A DNA stretch of 64,000 bases from Hydrogenophaga sp. PAMC20947 (GCF_004795855.1 NZ_CP039252.1:1860001-1924000); one strand, 5' to 3'. Positions 26,943 to 37,263 are shown, counted from the stretch's first letter. Made by a program: numbers and translations. The notes: generated by a model from the letters alone, not told the origin.

Positions 26943-27599
26943 TCATTTTTTCGGGGCTTTTGTGAATCGCAAATAGGGCAGCTTGATATCAATATTTCCG
27001 AATTTTTCTTTCGCCTGCTCATCGTTCAGGCCCAGCCCAACAATCACATCCTGACCAGGAACCCAATTCGCGGGCGTTGCGATAGATGCCCCATCTGTGA
27101 TCTGGATAGCATCCAAGGCACGCAAAATCTCTGCGAAATTGCGACCAACAGACATCGGATACGACATTGTCAGGCGAACTTTTTTATCCGGACCGATAAT
27201 GAAAACAGTCCGCACCGTAGCGCTGTTGGCAGGTGTACGATTATCGGGCAGATAGGCTCCGGCCGGCAGCATGTCGTACAGTTTGGATACCTGCAAAGAA
27301 GTGTCATCAATGATCGGAAAGTCGGCAGCAGCACCGGAAAATGCTTCGATATCCCGTTTCCATTTCATGTGCTCCTCAACGCTGTCTACCGATACGCCCA
27401 TGACTTTGGTATTGCGCTTGACAAATTCAGGGACGAGCTGGGCAACCGCACCAAATTCGGTCGTACACACCGGCGTGAAATCTTTTGGGTGTGAAAACAG
27501 GATGGCATAGCTGGCACCAATCCAATCGTGAAGCTTGATTTTGCCGTCTGTGGAATCCACAGTGAAATCTGGAGCGATATCGTCGAGTCGAATAGACAT
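26943..27599 (-). CDS. 1-Cys peroxiredoxin (Prx6 type)
   Basis: 218 residues. It reduces peroxides through the single peroxidatic Cys in HPKDFTPVCTTEFGA (Pro-Val-Cys-Thr-Thr-Glu). The Arg of the active site is in the later SATVRTVFIIGPDKKVRLT, and the long C-terminal domain (GQDVIVGLGLNDEQAKEKF) marks the Prx6 group. There is no second resolving Cys at the usual 2-Cys position. GGAAG upstream supports ATG 27599. The gene is visibly AT-richer than its neighbourhood, as are the next two genes, which hints at transfer. Confidence 0.88.
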   Translation of the reverse strand: MSIRLDDIAPDFTVDSTDGKIKLHDWIGASYAILFSHPKDFTPVCTTEFGAVAQLVPEFVKRNTKVMGVSVDSVEEHMKWKRDIEAFSGAAADFPIIDDTSLQVSKLYDMLPAGAYLPDNRTPANSATVRTVFIIGPDKKVRLTMSYPMSVGRNFAEILRALDAIQITDGASIATPANWVPGQDVIVGLGLNDEQAKEKFGNIDIKLPYLRFTKAPKK

Positions 27600-27763
27600 A
27601 ATGGTCTTCCTAGGTTGTTGCTTTATTAACTTTCAATTCACAGATTTGTGAGTGAAACCTTCCCCACTGTAACACGGCAAGCGCCATGTACAAGTTTTCC
27701 TGGCGCGGTGCAATGGGTCGGGCTTGAGCCATTGGCTATGCGCAGATTCTTATGGCGAAATTC

Positions 27764-28000
27764 TCAGGTTTCGGGCAATGCATAGAATTCTTTCCTTTTG
27801 CCTTCGAACCATTCTGCCATTGCCGCTGGTTTTTTCATGGGTTGTTGCATTTCATTCATGGCTTCAAGGTGAGTTTCATCATTTTTTTGGAACATTTTCA
27901 TTCCATGTTGCCTGCTCATTTCTGCGATTTCATCAAATGAATCGGCATGAAATTCTTCTTCACAAGCACCACCCAGTTGTCTGCAGCTCATGGCTTTCAT
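27764..28000 (-). CDS. DUF1059 small protein
   Basis: 78 residues beginning MKAMSCRQLGGACEEEFHAD. The early Cys residues, then FDEIAEMSRQHG and HLEAMNEMQQ, match the short DUF1059 family, whose role is unknown. A GGAG ribosome binding site lies just upstream of ATG 28000. It lies in the AT-rich stretch between the peroxiredoxin and the zinc-ribbon protein, all on the minus strand but well separated, so it is probably transcribed from its own or a distal promoter. Confidence 0.75.
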   Translation of the reverse strand: MKAMSCRQLGGACEEEFHADSFDEIAEMSRQHGMKMFQKNDETHLEAMNEMQQPMKKPAAMAEWFEGKRKEFYALPET

Positions 28001-28037
28001 ATCTTTCTCCGTATTGTATTTGGGTTAAAAATACAAG

Positions 28038-28089
28038 GCTAAAACTCAGCAGTGCCGATTTTTTAATTGGCTGGAGCGCGTTGTTGGGC
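28038..28089 (-). repeat. Putative decayed attC recombination site
   Basis: Read on the minus strand, GCCCAAC at 28083-28089 fits the 5' core RYYYAAC of integron attC sites and begins 10 bases after the zinc-ribbon stop. It is followed by AACGCGCTCCAGCC, the usual L-box style. The distal half (around GGCACTGC and GTTTTAGC, down to 28038) pairs only imperfectly. The 52-base length is right for a short attC, but only one half is convincing. Confidence 0.4.
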
Positions 28090-28099
28090 ACCATGATCT

Positions 28100-28402
28100 T
28101 CATTTGAGACGAGTCCCACATGTTGGGCATTTGCTTAAGCCGAAAAGAATTCCACGACGTGCCTTTGGTACGTTGCCGCAAGCCGGGCAGCGATAGTAAC
28201 GAACGACGATACTGGCCCCGATAATGATGCACACAAGGAACGCACCCAAAGCAAAAACCATTCCAGCTTGTGACAATGGCGCTGATGGATCTCTGGCATA
28301 GAAAATCACAACCAAGGATCCAATTACGCCAATAATGATCCAGGGACCAGCAATCCGCAAGGCTTGACGGCGGCGCGCTTTAAATTCCTCAATGGCATTC
28401 AT
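28100..28402 (-). CDS. Hypothetical membrane protein with a C-terminal zinc ribbon
   Basis: 100 residues: a basic N-terminus, two hydrophobic helices (about residues 17-36 and 44-66), then a cytoplasmic zinc ribbon made of CPAC and CPTC separated by about 20 residues, ending CGTRLK. No family was recognised. The gene lies exactly where the first cassette of an integron would be, between an attI-like core (13 bases before its ATG) and an attC-like half-site 10 bases after its stop. It is transcribed away from the degenerate integrase. Confidence 0.65.
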   Translation of the reverse strand: MNAIEEFKARRRQALRIAGPWIIIGVIGSLVVIFYARDPSAPLSQAGMVFALGAFLVCIIIGASIVVRYYRCPACGNVPKARRGILFGLSKCPTCGTRLK

Positions 28403-28414
28403 ATTGGTCTTGCG

Positions 28415-28421
28415 GTCTAAC
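28415..28421 (-). other. attI-like core site (GTTAGAC on the minus strand)
   Basis: GTTAGAC fits the integron core GTTRRRY and is preceded by GC (GCGTTAGAC), as at many attI and attC boundaries. It lies 13 bases upstream of the zinc-ribbon gene start and about 150 bases from the decayed integrase, on the expected side and in the expected orientation. A seven-base match alone is weak; its position is the argument. Confidence 0.4.
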
Positions 28422-28559
28422 GCAATGTATCCCGCAAAGCTTTTGGGATATTCTGGTCACAAGCTCCTCCCTGAAACGTTTATCAATCATAGGGCTGCAC
28501 GCTTGATGCTGTTTGTACATGCAGGTACAAATCAATTTTAAAATCCAGCACACACCTTT

Positions 28560-29455
28560 TTAGCTCAACCTGCCTGTTTGGCCAAGTTCGTGAGCACATC
28601 CACCCTCTTCACTTTAGCTATCAGACAGAGAAGGCGCACCGGCGTTGGATCCGATTCTCCATCCGGTGGCAGGGGCGAGAAGGGGTCATGCGGCATCCGC
28701 GCAAGACAGAGGCCTCTGCGGTTGAAGGGCTTGCAAACCATGCTGGCGATCGTGCGGCATGTTTGGGCGTCTAGGCACAACCAGGCTCTCAGTGCATTGC
28801 TGTCGCTTTGCCGAGAGCTGCTGTCGATTGATACTCCATGGCTCAAAGGGCTCAATCGCCCTGCCCAGAAGCGGCGAACTCCCCGGGTGTTGACCCGAGA
28901 AGAAGTCGCGTCGCCCTTTCAACCCCTGGTGGTTGAACGGGCCTTTTTCTGGGCAAGCTGCTCTGCGGTACCGACATGCGATGGACGAAAAGGCTTCGCT
29001 CGCGAATCAAAGATGTGGGCCTTGACCAGCGCGTGAACACCGTGTGCAAGACTGAAGGCAGCATCAACCGTGTGTTCATGCTGCCACCATCGCTGGCCCC
29101 GGCTTGACACCAACAGCGGCGCCAGGTTCGGACCCTATGGAATGCTGCTTGAACACAGGGCTCAGGGGAATGGCGTTGAGACATCACCTGAGTGGTCCCA
29201 GAAGTGTCTTACGGTAGGCCCTCCCGGCCTGGGATGGGCTCTGGTTGTTTTGTCACCCACGTTGTCGATAGATTCACCCCAGAAGGCGCAGCGGTACCAC
29301 CACGGGTTTGAAAAGCGCAGGCAAGGAACCATCAAGAAAGCGATGGGAAAGGCGGGCATGGCCAAACCCACCTCGGTTCACACTCTGAGCCACTCATGTG
29401 CCAGCCACCCGCGGCAAGCGGGCAACAGCGGTCGCACCGGGCAGGAACTGGTTTT
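28560..29455 (+). pseudogene. Degenerate integron-type tyrosine recombinase (intI-like)
   Basis: A broken integrase spread over two frames that alternate at least three times. Segments in order: VREHIHPLHFSYQTEKAHRR (about 28586), RHPRKTEASAVEGL (28691), HNQALSALLSLCRELL then VLTREEV (28779-28910), LLCGTDMRWTKRLRSRIKDV then MLPPSLAPA (28958-29104, ending in TGA), and SPTLSID, HTLSHSCASH and AGMAKPTSVHTL (to about 29455). The PTLSID-x-HH region matches the extra segment found in integron integrases but not in XerC/D. The box II Arg is lost (HTLSH for HTLRH) and the nucleophilic Tyr region is unrecognisable, so it cannot be active. Confidence 0.8.
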
Positions 29456-29548
29456 CAGGTTCAAAACCCGAGTTCGTCAAGCCTTCTGCTTGCACGGCGA
29501 GTGCGGTGCAAAGCACTGCTGCGTAATGGGTGTCTGACGCCAAAAGGC

Positions 29549-29581
29549 AAAAACGCCGGAAAGGCCATCCCTTGTCCGGCG
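29549..29581 (-). terminator. Probable ettA terminator
   Basis: On the minus strand CGCCGGA (29575-29581) pairs with TCCGGCG (29554-29560), followed by five T residues and a second T run. It is about 105 bases past the ettA stop. A GC-rich repeat-like stretch containing CCCTTTGAGGGGGC lies between (about 29641-29675). Confidence 0.6.
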
Positions 29582-29684
29582 CGAAAGACCACAACCCAGA
29601 GCGCCGCCGATCCAGCTCTGCCGGGGTCGGCCAGCGTTGCCCCTTTGAGGGGGCAGCGCGCCGCAGGCGCGGCTCGGGTGTGGG

Positions 29685-31346
<1,662 letters not shown>

Positions 31347-31723
31347 TGTTGAAAACCTGAGTGAACGAGAGAAAAACGGGCGGCTGCATCAGCCGAACCA
31401 GCGCGGGTCCATCCAGAGACGCTGTGCGACGAGGGGTTTGCCTGTCGACAACCCAGCGAAAGCAGGCCTTGAAGGGCTTCAAGACCGCTGTGGGGACCGT
31501 GGGAAGTAGCACCCTGCAGGAAAACCATGGGGGGTGCCTAACATTCGATTATCGCAGGCCTGTCAAGGCCAGGGCCAGTCCGCACTATTTGCCCAAGATG
31601 CGTTGCCGCCAAAAAGGCCTGGCGCGAGGCGCGAACTGCAACCGAGGTATGCCCGGGCAAGGCTTCGCTGCGGGCCTTAGGTCTATTGGACTGCAACCCA
31701 AAGGGAATGGGATGAAAACAACA
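31347..31723. other. Intergenic gap upstream of ettA
   Basis: 377 bases between the ettA start and the stop of the next minus-strand gene. I see no convincing gene, hairpin or repeat. It must contain the ettA promoter, but no clear -35/-10 pair was identified. Confidence 0.4.
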
Positions 31724-32305
31724 TTAATCGCCTTCGCTGCCCTTGGGCAAGGGCCTGTCGATCAAGCCTTGCAAGGCCGGAGGCATCACACCGGCTTCCA
31801 GCCAGGCGGGCAACGGCAAAGGCAGGCCCCAATGGGCTTGTTTAAGCACCATGGACAGGCCCCGCAGCCACAAATGCATGCCTTTGCGGGTCAAGGGCAA
31901 CACCATAGAGCCCCCTGGAGTGTCAAAGGTCATGCTCACCGTCTGTTGATTGGTGCGGGTCGCCACACGGCTGCACAAACCCTGCTGTGGATCAGCGCCC
32001 GGGCTGGGCAGCACCCGCCCGGCCCGAATCTGGGGAGCACTCTGCCCCGGGAGGGTTTCATGCAAAGACAGGTCGTGTTCAATGGCGGCGCGCCGCTCAG
32101 GAGGCGCACCGCCCTGGGCGCCTGGGGTGGCTTGCTCGAAGGCTCCGATCACAGGCCCCAGAAATTGGCCGAGCAGGCGACGGGTGAACCAGACAGTCCG
32201 CTCTTGCTCATGAACCCGCATCCAGATGCGGTCCTGCACGGCGTCGAAGCCAAAAGTGGTGATGGTCAATGGAGTTTCCTCGAAGCGCCGGTCATCGAGC
32301 GCCAC
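31724..32305 (-). CDS. Hypothetical protein coupled to a DUF1631 gene
   Basis: About 193 residues, with no signal or membrane segment. The segments ITTFGFDAVQDRIWMRV, then VWFTRRLLGQFLGPVI, recur by memory in small uncharacterised betaproteobacterial proteins; no function is known. The start is uncertain. GTG 32305 is taken because it overlaps the DUF1631 stop by 14 bases and is preceded by a weak purine-rich site, while the longer open frame to 32458 lies inside the DUF1631 gene. The tight overlap suggests that the two proteins work together. Confidence 0.55.
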   Translation of the reverse strand: MALDDRRFEETPLTITTFGFDAVQDRIWMRVHEQERTVWFTRRLLGQFLGPVIGAFEQATPGAQGGAPPERRAAIEHDLSLHETLPGQSAPQIRAGRVLPSPGADPQQGLCSRVATRTNQQTVSMTFDTPGGSMVLPLTRKGMHLWLRGLSMVLKQAHWGLPLPLPAWLEAGVMPPALQGLIDRPLPKGSEGD

Positions 32306-34532
32306 CTTCGCCGCTGTCGTTGCTGCGTTCTTCGTCTGGGTTGCCTTTGTCGTAGCCGTTGTCGCTCTGAGCGTTTCGCAGCGCTTGCTGGGCGACTGCG
32401 TCCAGCGCCCCCTCCACCACGCCGCCACGAGAGACGATCTGCAAAGCGTCGGTGCCAAGCAACCGATCCAGTGTCCGGCGCGTCATCGAGTGCGCCATGC
32501 CACTGGCCGAAATGAACATGTAGAGTCCGCCCCTCGGGCTGGTCCAGGTCAATTGCGCGCGCACCCATTCCCCTTGGGTTTTCAAGTTCACCCATGCACC
32601 CGCAGCCAGATCCAGCTCCCTCGGAGGCACGCCATCCAGCGATGCACGATCGGTATCGCCCGCCTCGCTGGCAAAGAAACCCGCATCGGCGGCTTCCTGG
32701 CCGGCCATCCAGAACGTGTCGCTGGCGGCAGCTGGCGCACGCGCTCCCCTTGGTTCAGCCTTGTCTTGCGAAACAGTGTCCTCGCCAGTGGCTGGCGCGT
32801 CGGTGGGACGCCCTTCGGATTCCACTGCCGGCTCGAGCGTTGGCGTATCAAAGGCCTTTTCGTGCAGGTTGACCAACGCGTCAAAAAACTGCCCTATGAG
32901 CTCTACGGGGTAATTGATCCGTTGCAAGCCCTGGCGCAATTGACTCAACAAACGGGGCACCAGACGGGCCAGGCGGTCCACATCGCGGCGTATCAACACG
33001 GCCTGCACGCTCCAGATGAGATCGTCGGCCACCCCCTCCAGCGAATCGTCTGCCCCGGCCGACTCGGCCAGCTGCGCCTCGGCGACGGCCTGAGACCAGG
33101 GACCGCACACAAAGCGCTGCACAAACTCGGGCACGGCTTTGTCGTGCATGCGTTGTTGAAAATCAGCCGAAAGCCGTTCGGCCAGCAACTGCCGCTGTTC
33201 GGCATGCATCAGGGCACGGGTGGCCTCGGCTCGCCGTTGGTTTTTTCGGGCGTCTTCTTCTTCCCAGTGGCGGCGCAAGCGTTTGAGCAACCGGGCATAT
33301 TTTTCCTCGGTGGCGTCCACCATGTCGAGCGATTCGACCGCCGCCGCCATTGAAATCAAAAAGTCGTGAAACCCTTCGTCGCGATGACTGAGAAAGCCCA
33401 GACTCCGCTGGGTCATGCTTTCCAGCAACTGGCGTGCCGGATGTTGTCGATCGCTGAAAAAACGGGGCTCAGCTTGCGAGAGCCGGATCAACGAAGGCTC
33501 CAGCAGCCCGATTTGCTGGCGAATCGCTGGCAAGAGCCGTTGGTCGTGCGTGAGGTTTTCCAGCATGAGCCTGACGACCTCCTGGCCCAGCAATCGCCCC
33601 AGGTGGTGCCCTGTGACCACCGGCAGTTCGGCCACAGGGGGTTTGTCGTATGACTGCGGCGGCCGCTCACGCAAGCGCTTCATCAAGGTCTCGATCAGGT
33701 CCATGTCTTCAAGTACGGACAGCGACGCTGGCACGGTGTGCGTGTACGAAGGCCCACCCATGGTCTGCTCGTTCAGATCACCCGCGAGCAACTGGCGCAG
33801 GCGTCCCAGCGTCAGCATGGTGCGCCCGACAGTGCCTTGTTTTGCCTGATCAGCTTGCAGACCCTGCACCGGCGTCTCCAGGGGCTGCACGCCGTTGACC
33901 ATCAGCCACTGAATCACCTCCCGGTAAACCTCGCGCAGACTTTCACCCAGCATGCTCGCCACAGGAACGACCAGCAACTTGCGTTGCTCGGGATCGGTCA
34001 GGTGCGCCGCCAACACAGCGCGCAGCGCCCTGGCGTAGGCTGCGGGTTTCAATGGGTTGAGTTCCGGCTGTACGGTCATCCAACCCATCAGGTTGCTGAC
34101 CAGCGAATTCAGCCGGGGCAACAATTCCTCGGTTGCGCCGGCGAGGATCTGCTCCGCCAAGGAAAACTCGATGCTGGCTTCGATTTGCTGATCGTCCAGC
34201 AGGCGCAGATCGTCGAAGCGCACCGCCACGTGCACATCCACGTCACGTCCTTCGCCGTGGTAAAAAACTTGGCGCAACTCAGAGGCCCATGTTTTCTTGA
34301 TGGCCTCAGGGTGATCCAGCCACCTCGCAACCTCCATCAGATCCACACCCTTCAGTTCATTGGGTGTGGGCACCACACTGTCTGGGTCAAGCACCAGCGC
34401 CAGGCGCTCCAGCAACTCGTCGATCATGGAATCTGCAATCGAGAGCGTGGCTTCCAGACAGTGCTGGAGCGTCGGGCGGTGCTTGCCCGGGTCATTGGCC
34501 ACGCCGGATCGGATCAACTTGTAGGGGTCCAT
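32292..34532 (-). CDS. DUF1631 family protein (second of two)
   Basis: 746 residues, alpha-helical and probably cytoplasmic. Its C-terminus contains the same family pattern as the protein at 23.3-25.4 kb (GAWVNLKT, then QLTWTSPRGGLYMFIS, and VVEGALDAVAQQAL against VQDALDAVARQALL). Overall similarity between the two is weak outside the ends, so they are old paralogues rather than a recent duplication. An acidic, Ala/Pro-rich linker (around residues 590-640) separates the helical body from the C-terminal domain. It is followed with overlap by the hypothetical gene at 31.7 kb. Confidence 0.75.
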   Translation of the reverse strand: MDPYKLIRSGVANDPGKHRPTLQHCLEATLSIADSMIDELLERLALVLDPDSVVPTPNELKGVDLMEVARWLDHPEAIKKTWASELRQVFYHGEGRDVDVHVAVRFDDLRLLDDQQIEASIEFSLAEQILAGATEELLPRLNSLVSNLMGWMTVQPELNPLKPAAYARALRAVLAAHLTDPEQRKLLVVPVASMLGESLREVYREVIQWLMVNGVQPLETPVQGLQADQAKQGTVGRTMLTLGRLRQLLAGDLNEQTMGGPSYTHTVPASLSVLEDMDLIETLMKRLRERPPQSYDKPPVAELPVVTGHHLGRLLGQEVVRLMLENLTHDQRLLPAIRQQIGLLEPSLIRLSQAEPRFFSDRQHPARQLLESMTQRSLGFLSHRDEGFHDFLISMAAAVESLDMVDATEEKYARLLKRLRRHWEEEDARKNQRRAEATRALMHAEQRQLLAERLSADFQQRMHDKAVPEFVQRFVCGPWSQAVAEAQLAESAGADDSLEGVADDLIWSVQAVLIRRDVDRLARLVPRLLSQLRQGLQRINYPVELIGQFFDALVNLHEKAFDTPTLEPAVESEGRPTDAPATGEDTVSQDKAEPRGARAPAAASDTFWMAGQEAADAGFFASEAGDTDRASLDGVPPRELDLAAGAWVNLKTQGEWVRAQLTWTSPRGGLYMFISASGMAHSMTRRTLDRLLGTDALQIVSRGGVVEGALDAVAQQALRNAQSDNGYDKGNPDEERSNDSGEGGAR

Positions 34533-34863
34533 ACAACTTAAGTATCGGTGAGCTGCGGGAAGGGCAAACCATGGGACATGGCGGCCAGGAACATGCCTCC
34601 ATTATGGGAAATGCTGAAGGAATTGACCACGTCAAACATGACGCCGTTACCTGACAGGCTCTTCCGTGCGACAATACAGCCTCGTTGGGCACTTCAGTAG
34701 GTCCAACGCCAGCACAATGCTGGGGGTGTGCACCGGGACTCGGCCTGCCACCCACCTTGTGAATCCATCTGCCTCAGACTGACCGGTTGTCCTGTCTCCC
34801 CGTGAGTACAGTGACCGGAGTGGCCGATGCCCCCAGCGCCCTGGACGGGCGCCTCACCAAGCA
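34533..34863. promoter_or_regulatory. Divergent intergenic region and probable long rhlE leader
   Basis: 331 bases between the DUF1631 start and the rhlE start, with no convincing gene. RNA-helicase genes of this type often have long leaders used for autoregulation or cold response. That is only a family expectation; no clear hairpin or cold-shock box was recognised here. Confidence 0.3.
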
Positions 34864-36747
34864 ATGAACTTCGAAGAATTGAATCTGGCTCCGGCCATTG
34901 TCCAAGCTGTGCGCGAGCACGGTTACGAAACCCCTACCCCTATCCAGGCCGAGGCGATTCCCGCCGTATTGGCGGGACGCGACCTGCTCGGTGGCGCCCA
35001 GACGGGTACTGGCAAAACGGCAGCGTTCACGCTGCCCATGCTGCACCGTTTGAGTACCGGCGAACGCGCCAAAAACAAATTCGGTGGCGTGGCCATCCGG
35101 GCTTTGGTGCTCACGCCAACCCGTGAACTCGCCGCCCAGGTGGAAGAGTCGGCACGCGTTTACGGTAAACACCTGTCCCTGACCTCCACCGTCATCTTCG
35201 GCGGCGTGGGCATGAACCCGCAAATCAACGCCATGAAGCGTGGCGTCGATATTCTGGTGGCCACACCTGGCCGCCTGCTCGACTTGCAGCAACAAGGGTT
35301 CCTTGACCTCTCCGGCGTGCAAATGCTGGTGCTGGACGAGGCCGACCGCATGCTCGACATGGGCTTCATCCACGACGTGAAGAAGATTCTCGCCCTGGTG
35401 CCCAAGGAAAAGCAGAGCCTGTTGTTTTCGGCCACCTTCAGCGATGAAATTCGCGATCTGGCCAACAACCTGCTGAAAGATCCGCTGAGCATCCAGGTGA
35501 CCCCGCGCAACACCACCGTGCAGCGCATCTCCCAGGTGATCCACCCTGTGGGTCGCGGCAAGAAAAAAGCGCTGCTGGTGCACATCATCAACACGCACAA
35601 CTGGAGCCAGGTGCTGGTGTTCACCCGCACCAAATTCGGCGCCAACAATGTGGCCGAATTCCTGACCAAAAACGGCATCCAGGCCATGGCGCTGCACGGC
35701 AACAAGAGCCAGGGCGCGCGCACGCAAGCGCTGGCAGGCTTCAAAAGCGGTGATATCCGCGCCTTGGTGGCCACCGACATTGCGGCCCGTGGCATCGACA
35801 TTGACGAGTTGCCACACGTGGTCAACTACGAAATCCCCAACGTCTCGGAAGACTATGTGCACCGCATCGGCCGCACCGGTCGCGCGGGCAAGAGCGGTGA
35901 AGCTGTCAACCTCGTGAGCCTGGACGAAGAAGGCTTCATGATGGACATCGAGCGCTTCACCAAGCAACAAATTCCTGTGGAGATCTTCCAGGAATTCATG
36001 CCAGAACCCGGCGAACGGGCTGAGCCCATCGCCATGGGTCGGCAGACCATCTGGGGCGGTGCAGGAAAGCCCCCCAGCCGCGATGTGATGGCCGCTGCGG
36101 CCAAAGCTGCTCGCACCGAGATGCTGCAACGCGTTCGTGAAAAGAAGGCCAGCGACGGCGGTTCGCCTGCTCGTGGCAATGGTGGCGGTGGCGGTCAGCG
36201 CCAACGTTCTGCACCCCAAGGTGAAGGACAAGCCGAAGGCCGTGGCGAAGGTGGCGGCCGTGGCCGCAACGGTGGTGGCGGTGGTGGACGGAACGCGCAA
36301 GGCCCACGCCCACAACGCGACGGCCAGGGACAACCCCGCAACCGCGACAACTTCGGTGGCAATGGCGGCGGCAACGGCGGCGGTCAACCGCGCAACGCCG
36401 ATCGCCCCAACCGTGGCCCGCGCGAAGACCGCGGTGATGGTGGTGAGGGTGGTGATCGCAGCGAGCGTCAACCAGGCCCGAACGCCCACCTGGGCAGCCT
36501 GCGCATCCGCGAACCCCGCAACACCGGCAGCGCACCAGGCGGTCAACCCGATCCATTGCGCACCAGCATTGATTCGTTGGGTAGCCGTGGTGGTCGTGGC
36601 GGCAATGGCGGCGGCAACCGCGGTGGCCGCGGTGGTCCCGGCGGACGCAGCGGTGGTGGTGGTGGTGGTGGTGGTGGTGGTGGTGGCAATGGCCCCAAAG
36701 GCGGCGGCGCCGATCCGTTGCGCACCAGCTATGGCCGTATCCGCTGA
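34864..36747 (+). CDS. rhlE: DEAD-box RNA helicase RhlE with Gly/Arg/Asn-rich tail
   Basis: 627 residues. ATP-dependent RNA unwinding is shown by the Q motif (TPIQAEAIP), Walker [28 protein letters not shown] (DEAD), SATF, then ARGIDI and [10 protein letters not shown] of the second RecA domain. The core ends near residue 400. The remaining about 220 residues are a low-complexity Gly/Asn/Arg tail with repeated GGNGGG and RGG-like elements, expected to bind RNA and possibly to promote condensates. Two copies of a DPLRTS motif lie in the tail. A GGT microsatellite encodes a 12-Gly run near the end. Confidence 0.93.
   Translation: MNFEELNLAPAIVQAVREHGYETPTPIQAEAIPAVLAGRDLLGGAQTGTGKTAAFTLPMLHRLSTGERAKNKFGGVAIRALVLTPTRELAAQVEESARVYGKHLSLTSTVIFGGVGMNPQINAMKRGVDILVATPGRLLDLQQQGFLDLSGVQMLVLDEADRMLDMGFIHDVKKILALVPKEKQSLLFSATFSDEIRDLANNLLKDPLSIQVTPRNTTVQRISQVIHPVGRGKKKALLVHIINTHNWSQVLVFTRTKFGANNVAEFLTKNGIQAMALHGNKSQGARTQALAGFKSGDIRALVATDIAARGIDIDELPHVVNYEIPNVSEDYVHRIGRTGRAGKSGEAVNLVSLDEEGFMMDIERFTKQQIPVEIFQEFMPEPGERAEPIAMGRQTIWGGAGKPPSRDVMAAAAKAARTEMLQRVREKKASDGGSPARGNGGGGGQRQRSAPQGEGQAEGRGEGGGRGRNGGGGGGRNAQGPRPQRDGQGQPRNRDNFGGNGGGNGGGQPRNADRPNRGPREDRGDGGEGGDRSERQPGPNAHLGSLRIREPRNTGSAPGGQPDPLRTSIDSLGSRGGRGGNGGGNRGGRGGPGGRSGGGGGGGGGGGGNGPKGGGADPLRTSYGRIR
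36652..36687 (+). repeat. GGT trinucleotide microsatellite inside rhlE
   Basis: Eleven perfect GGT copies at 36652-36684 followed by GGC, encoding 12 glycines in frame. Copy-number changes would vary the length of the helicase tail without frameshift. Confidence 0.9.
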
Positions 36748-36781
36748 GCCCAGATTTTCGTTTGCCCTGTTGTCGCCAGGC

Positions 36782-36803
36782 GATTGCTAAGTGATTGCTA
36801 AGT
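36782..36803 (+). promoter_or_regulatory. PmrA-box-like direct repeat upstream of the first small Ala/Lys-rich gene
   Basis: GATTGCTAAGT occurs twice in exact tandem (36782-36792 and 36793-36803). On the other strand this reads CTTAGC-N5-CTTAGC, close to the PmrA/QseB-type box of two direct half-sites at 11-base spacing. The second half-site starts 78 bases before the ATG of the small gene at 36873. Confidence 0.6.
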
Positions 36804-36872
36804 CTTGATCGAAAGAATCCGTGTTGCTGCGAAGGCGATCGCCTTCCTGCATTCACCCAACAGGACATTCAA

Positions 36873-37139
36873 ATGAACAAGATTGCTATCGCTCTGGTTT
36901 CCGCTTTCGCCGCTCTGGCCGCTCATGCAACGACGCCAGTCGCAGCGCCTGCAGCAGCAGCTGCAGCGCCTGCCGCTGTTGCAGCACCTGCTGCTGCAAC
37001 CACGCCTGCTGCCGCTCCTGCTGCTGCAGCCAAGAAGGAAGAAGCCAAGTGCGACGTGAAGGTGGACAAGCATTGCAAGCCAATGGTCAAGCCAGTCGCT
37101 GCTGACGCGGCCAAGAAAGTTGAAGAGAAAAAGTCCTGA
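36873..37139 (+). CDS. Small secreted Ala/Pro/Lys-rich protein, copy 1
   Basis: 88 residues. A signal peptide MNKIAIALVSAFAALAAHA is followed by a low-complexity Ala/Pro stretch and a basic C-terminal part (KKEEAKCDVKVDKHCKPMVK) with two Cys residues, ending in KKVEEKKS. Two related genes follow (37333 and 40229). They share the signal peptide and Ala-rich region but differ in the tail. The nearest analogy I know is the periplasmic acid-shock protein Asr; homology is not shown. The gene has its own operator-like repeat upstream and a terminator downstream, so it is monocistronic. Confidence 0.75.
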   Translation: MNKIAIALVSAFAALAAHATTPVAAPAAAAAAPAAVAAPAAATTPAAAPAAAAKKEEAKCDVKVDKHCKPMVKPVAADAAKKVEEKKS

Positions 37140-37156
37140 TCAGACCGATTCAAGGC

Positions 37157-37187
37157 AAAAAAAGCGGACCTCGGTCCGCTTTTTTTT
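37157..37187 (+). terminator. Terminator of small gene copy 1
   Basis: AGCGGACC at 37163-37170 pairs with GGTCCGCT at 37173-37180 across a two-base loop. It is flanked by A and T runs, with seven T residues at 37181-37187. Confidence 0.85.
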
Positions 37188-37244
37188 CGCCGCATCACAG
37201 TCGGCGTTCAACGTTCGCTGAACAATGCAGCGCATCAAATGTCG

Positions 37245-37263
37245 TTGTTAAGGGGTTGCTAAG
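37245..37263 (+). promoter_or_regulatory. PmrA-box-like direct repeat upstream of small gene copy 2
   Basis: TTGTTAAG at 37245-37252 and TTGCTAAG at 37256-37263 are direct half-sites exactly 11 bases apart, the same motif and spacing as at 36782-36803. The second half-site starts 77 bases before ATG 37333, against 78 for copy 1. Confidence 0.6.

Noticed and set aside
28578..29036. 152-residue plus-strand open frame as an intact gene
   Set aside because: Only part of it matches an integrase; the matching continues in other frames, so it is a piece of a pseudogene rather than a complete gene.
34774..36546. 590-residue minus-strand open frame opposite rhlE
   Set aside because: Antisense shadow of a verified DEAD-box helicase; the Ala/Thr-rich translation has no recognisable domain.
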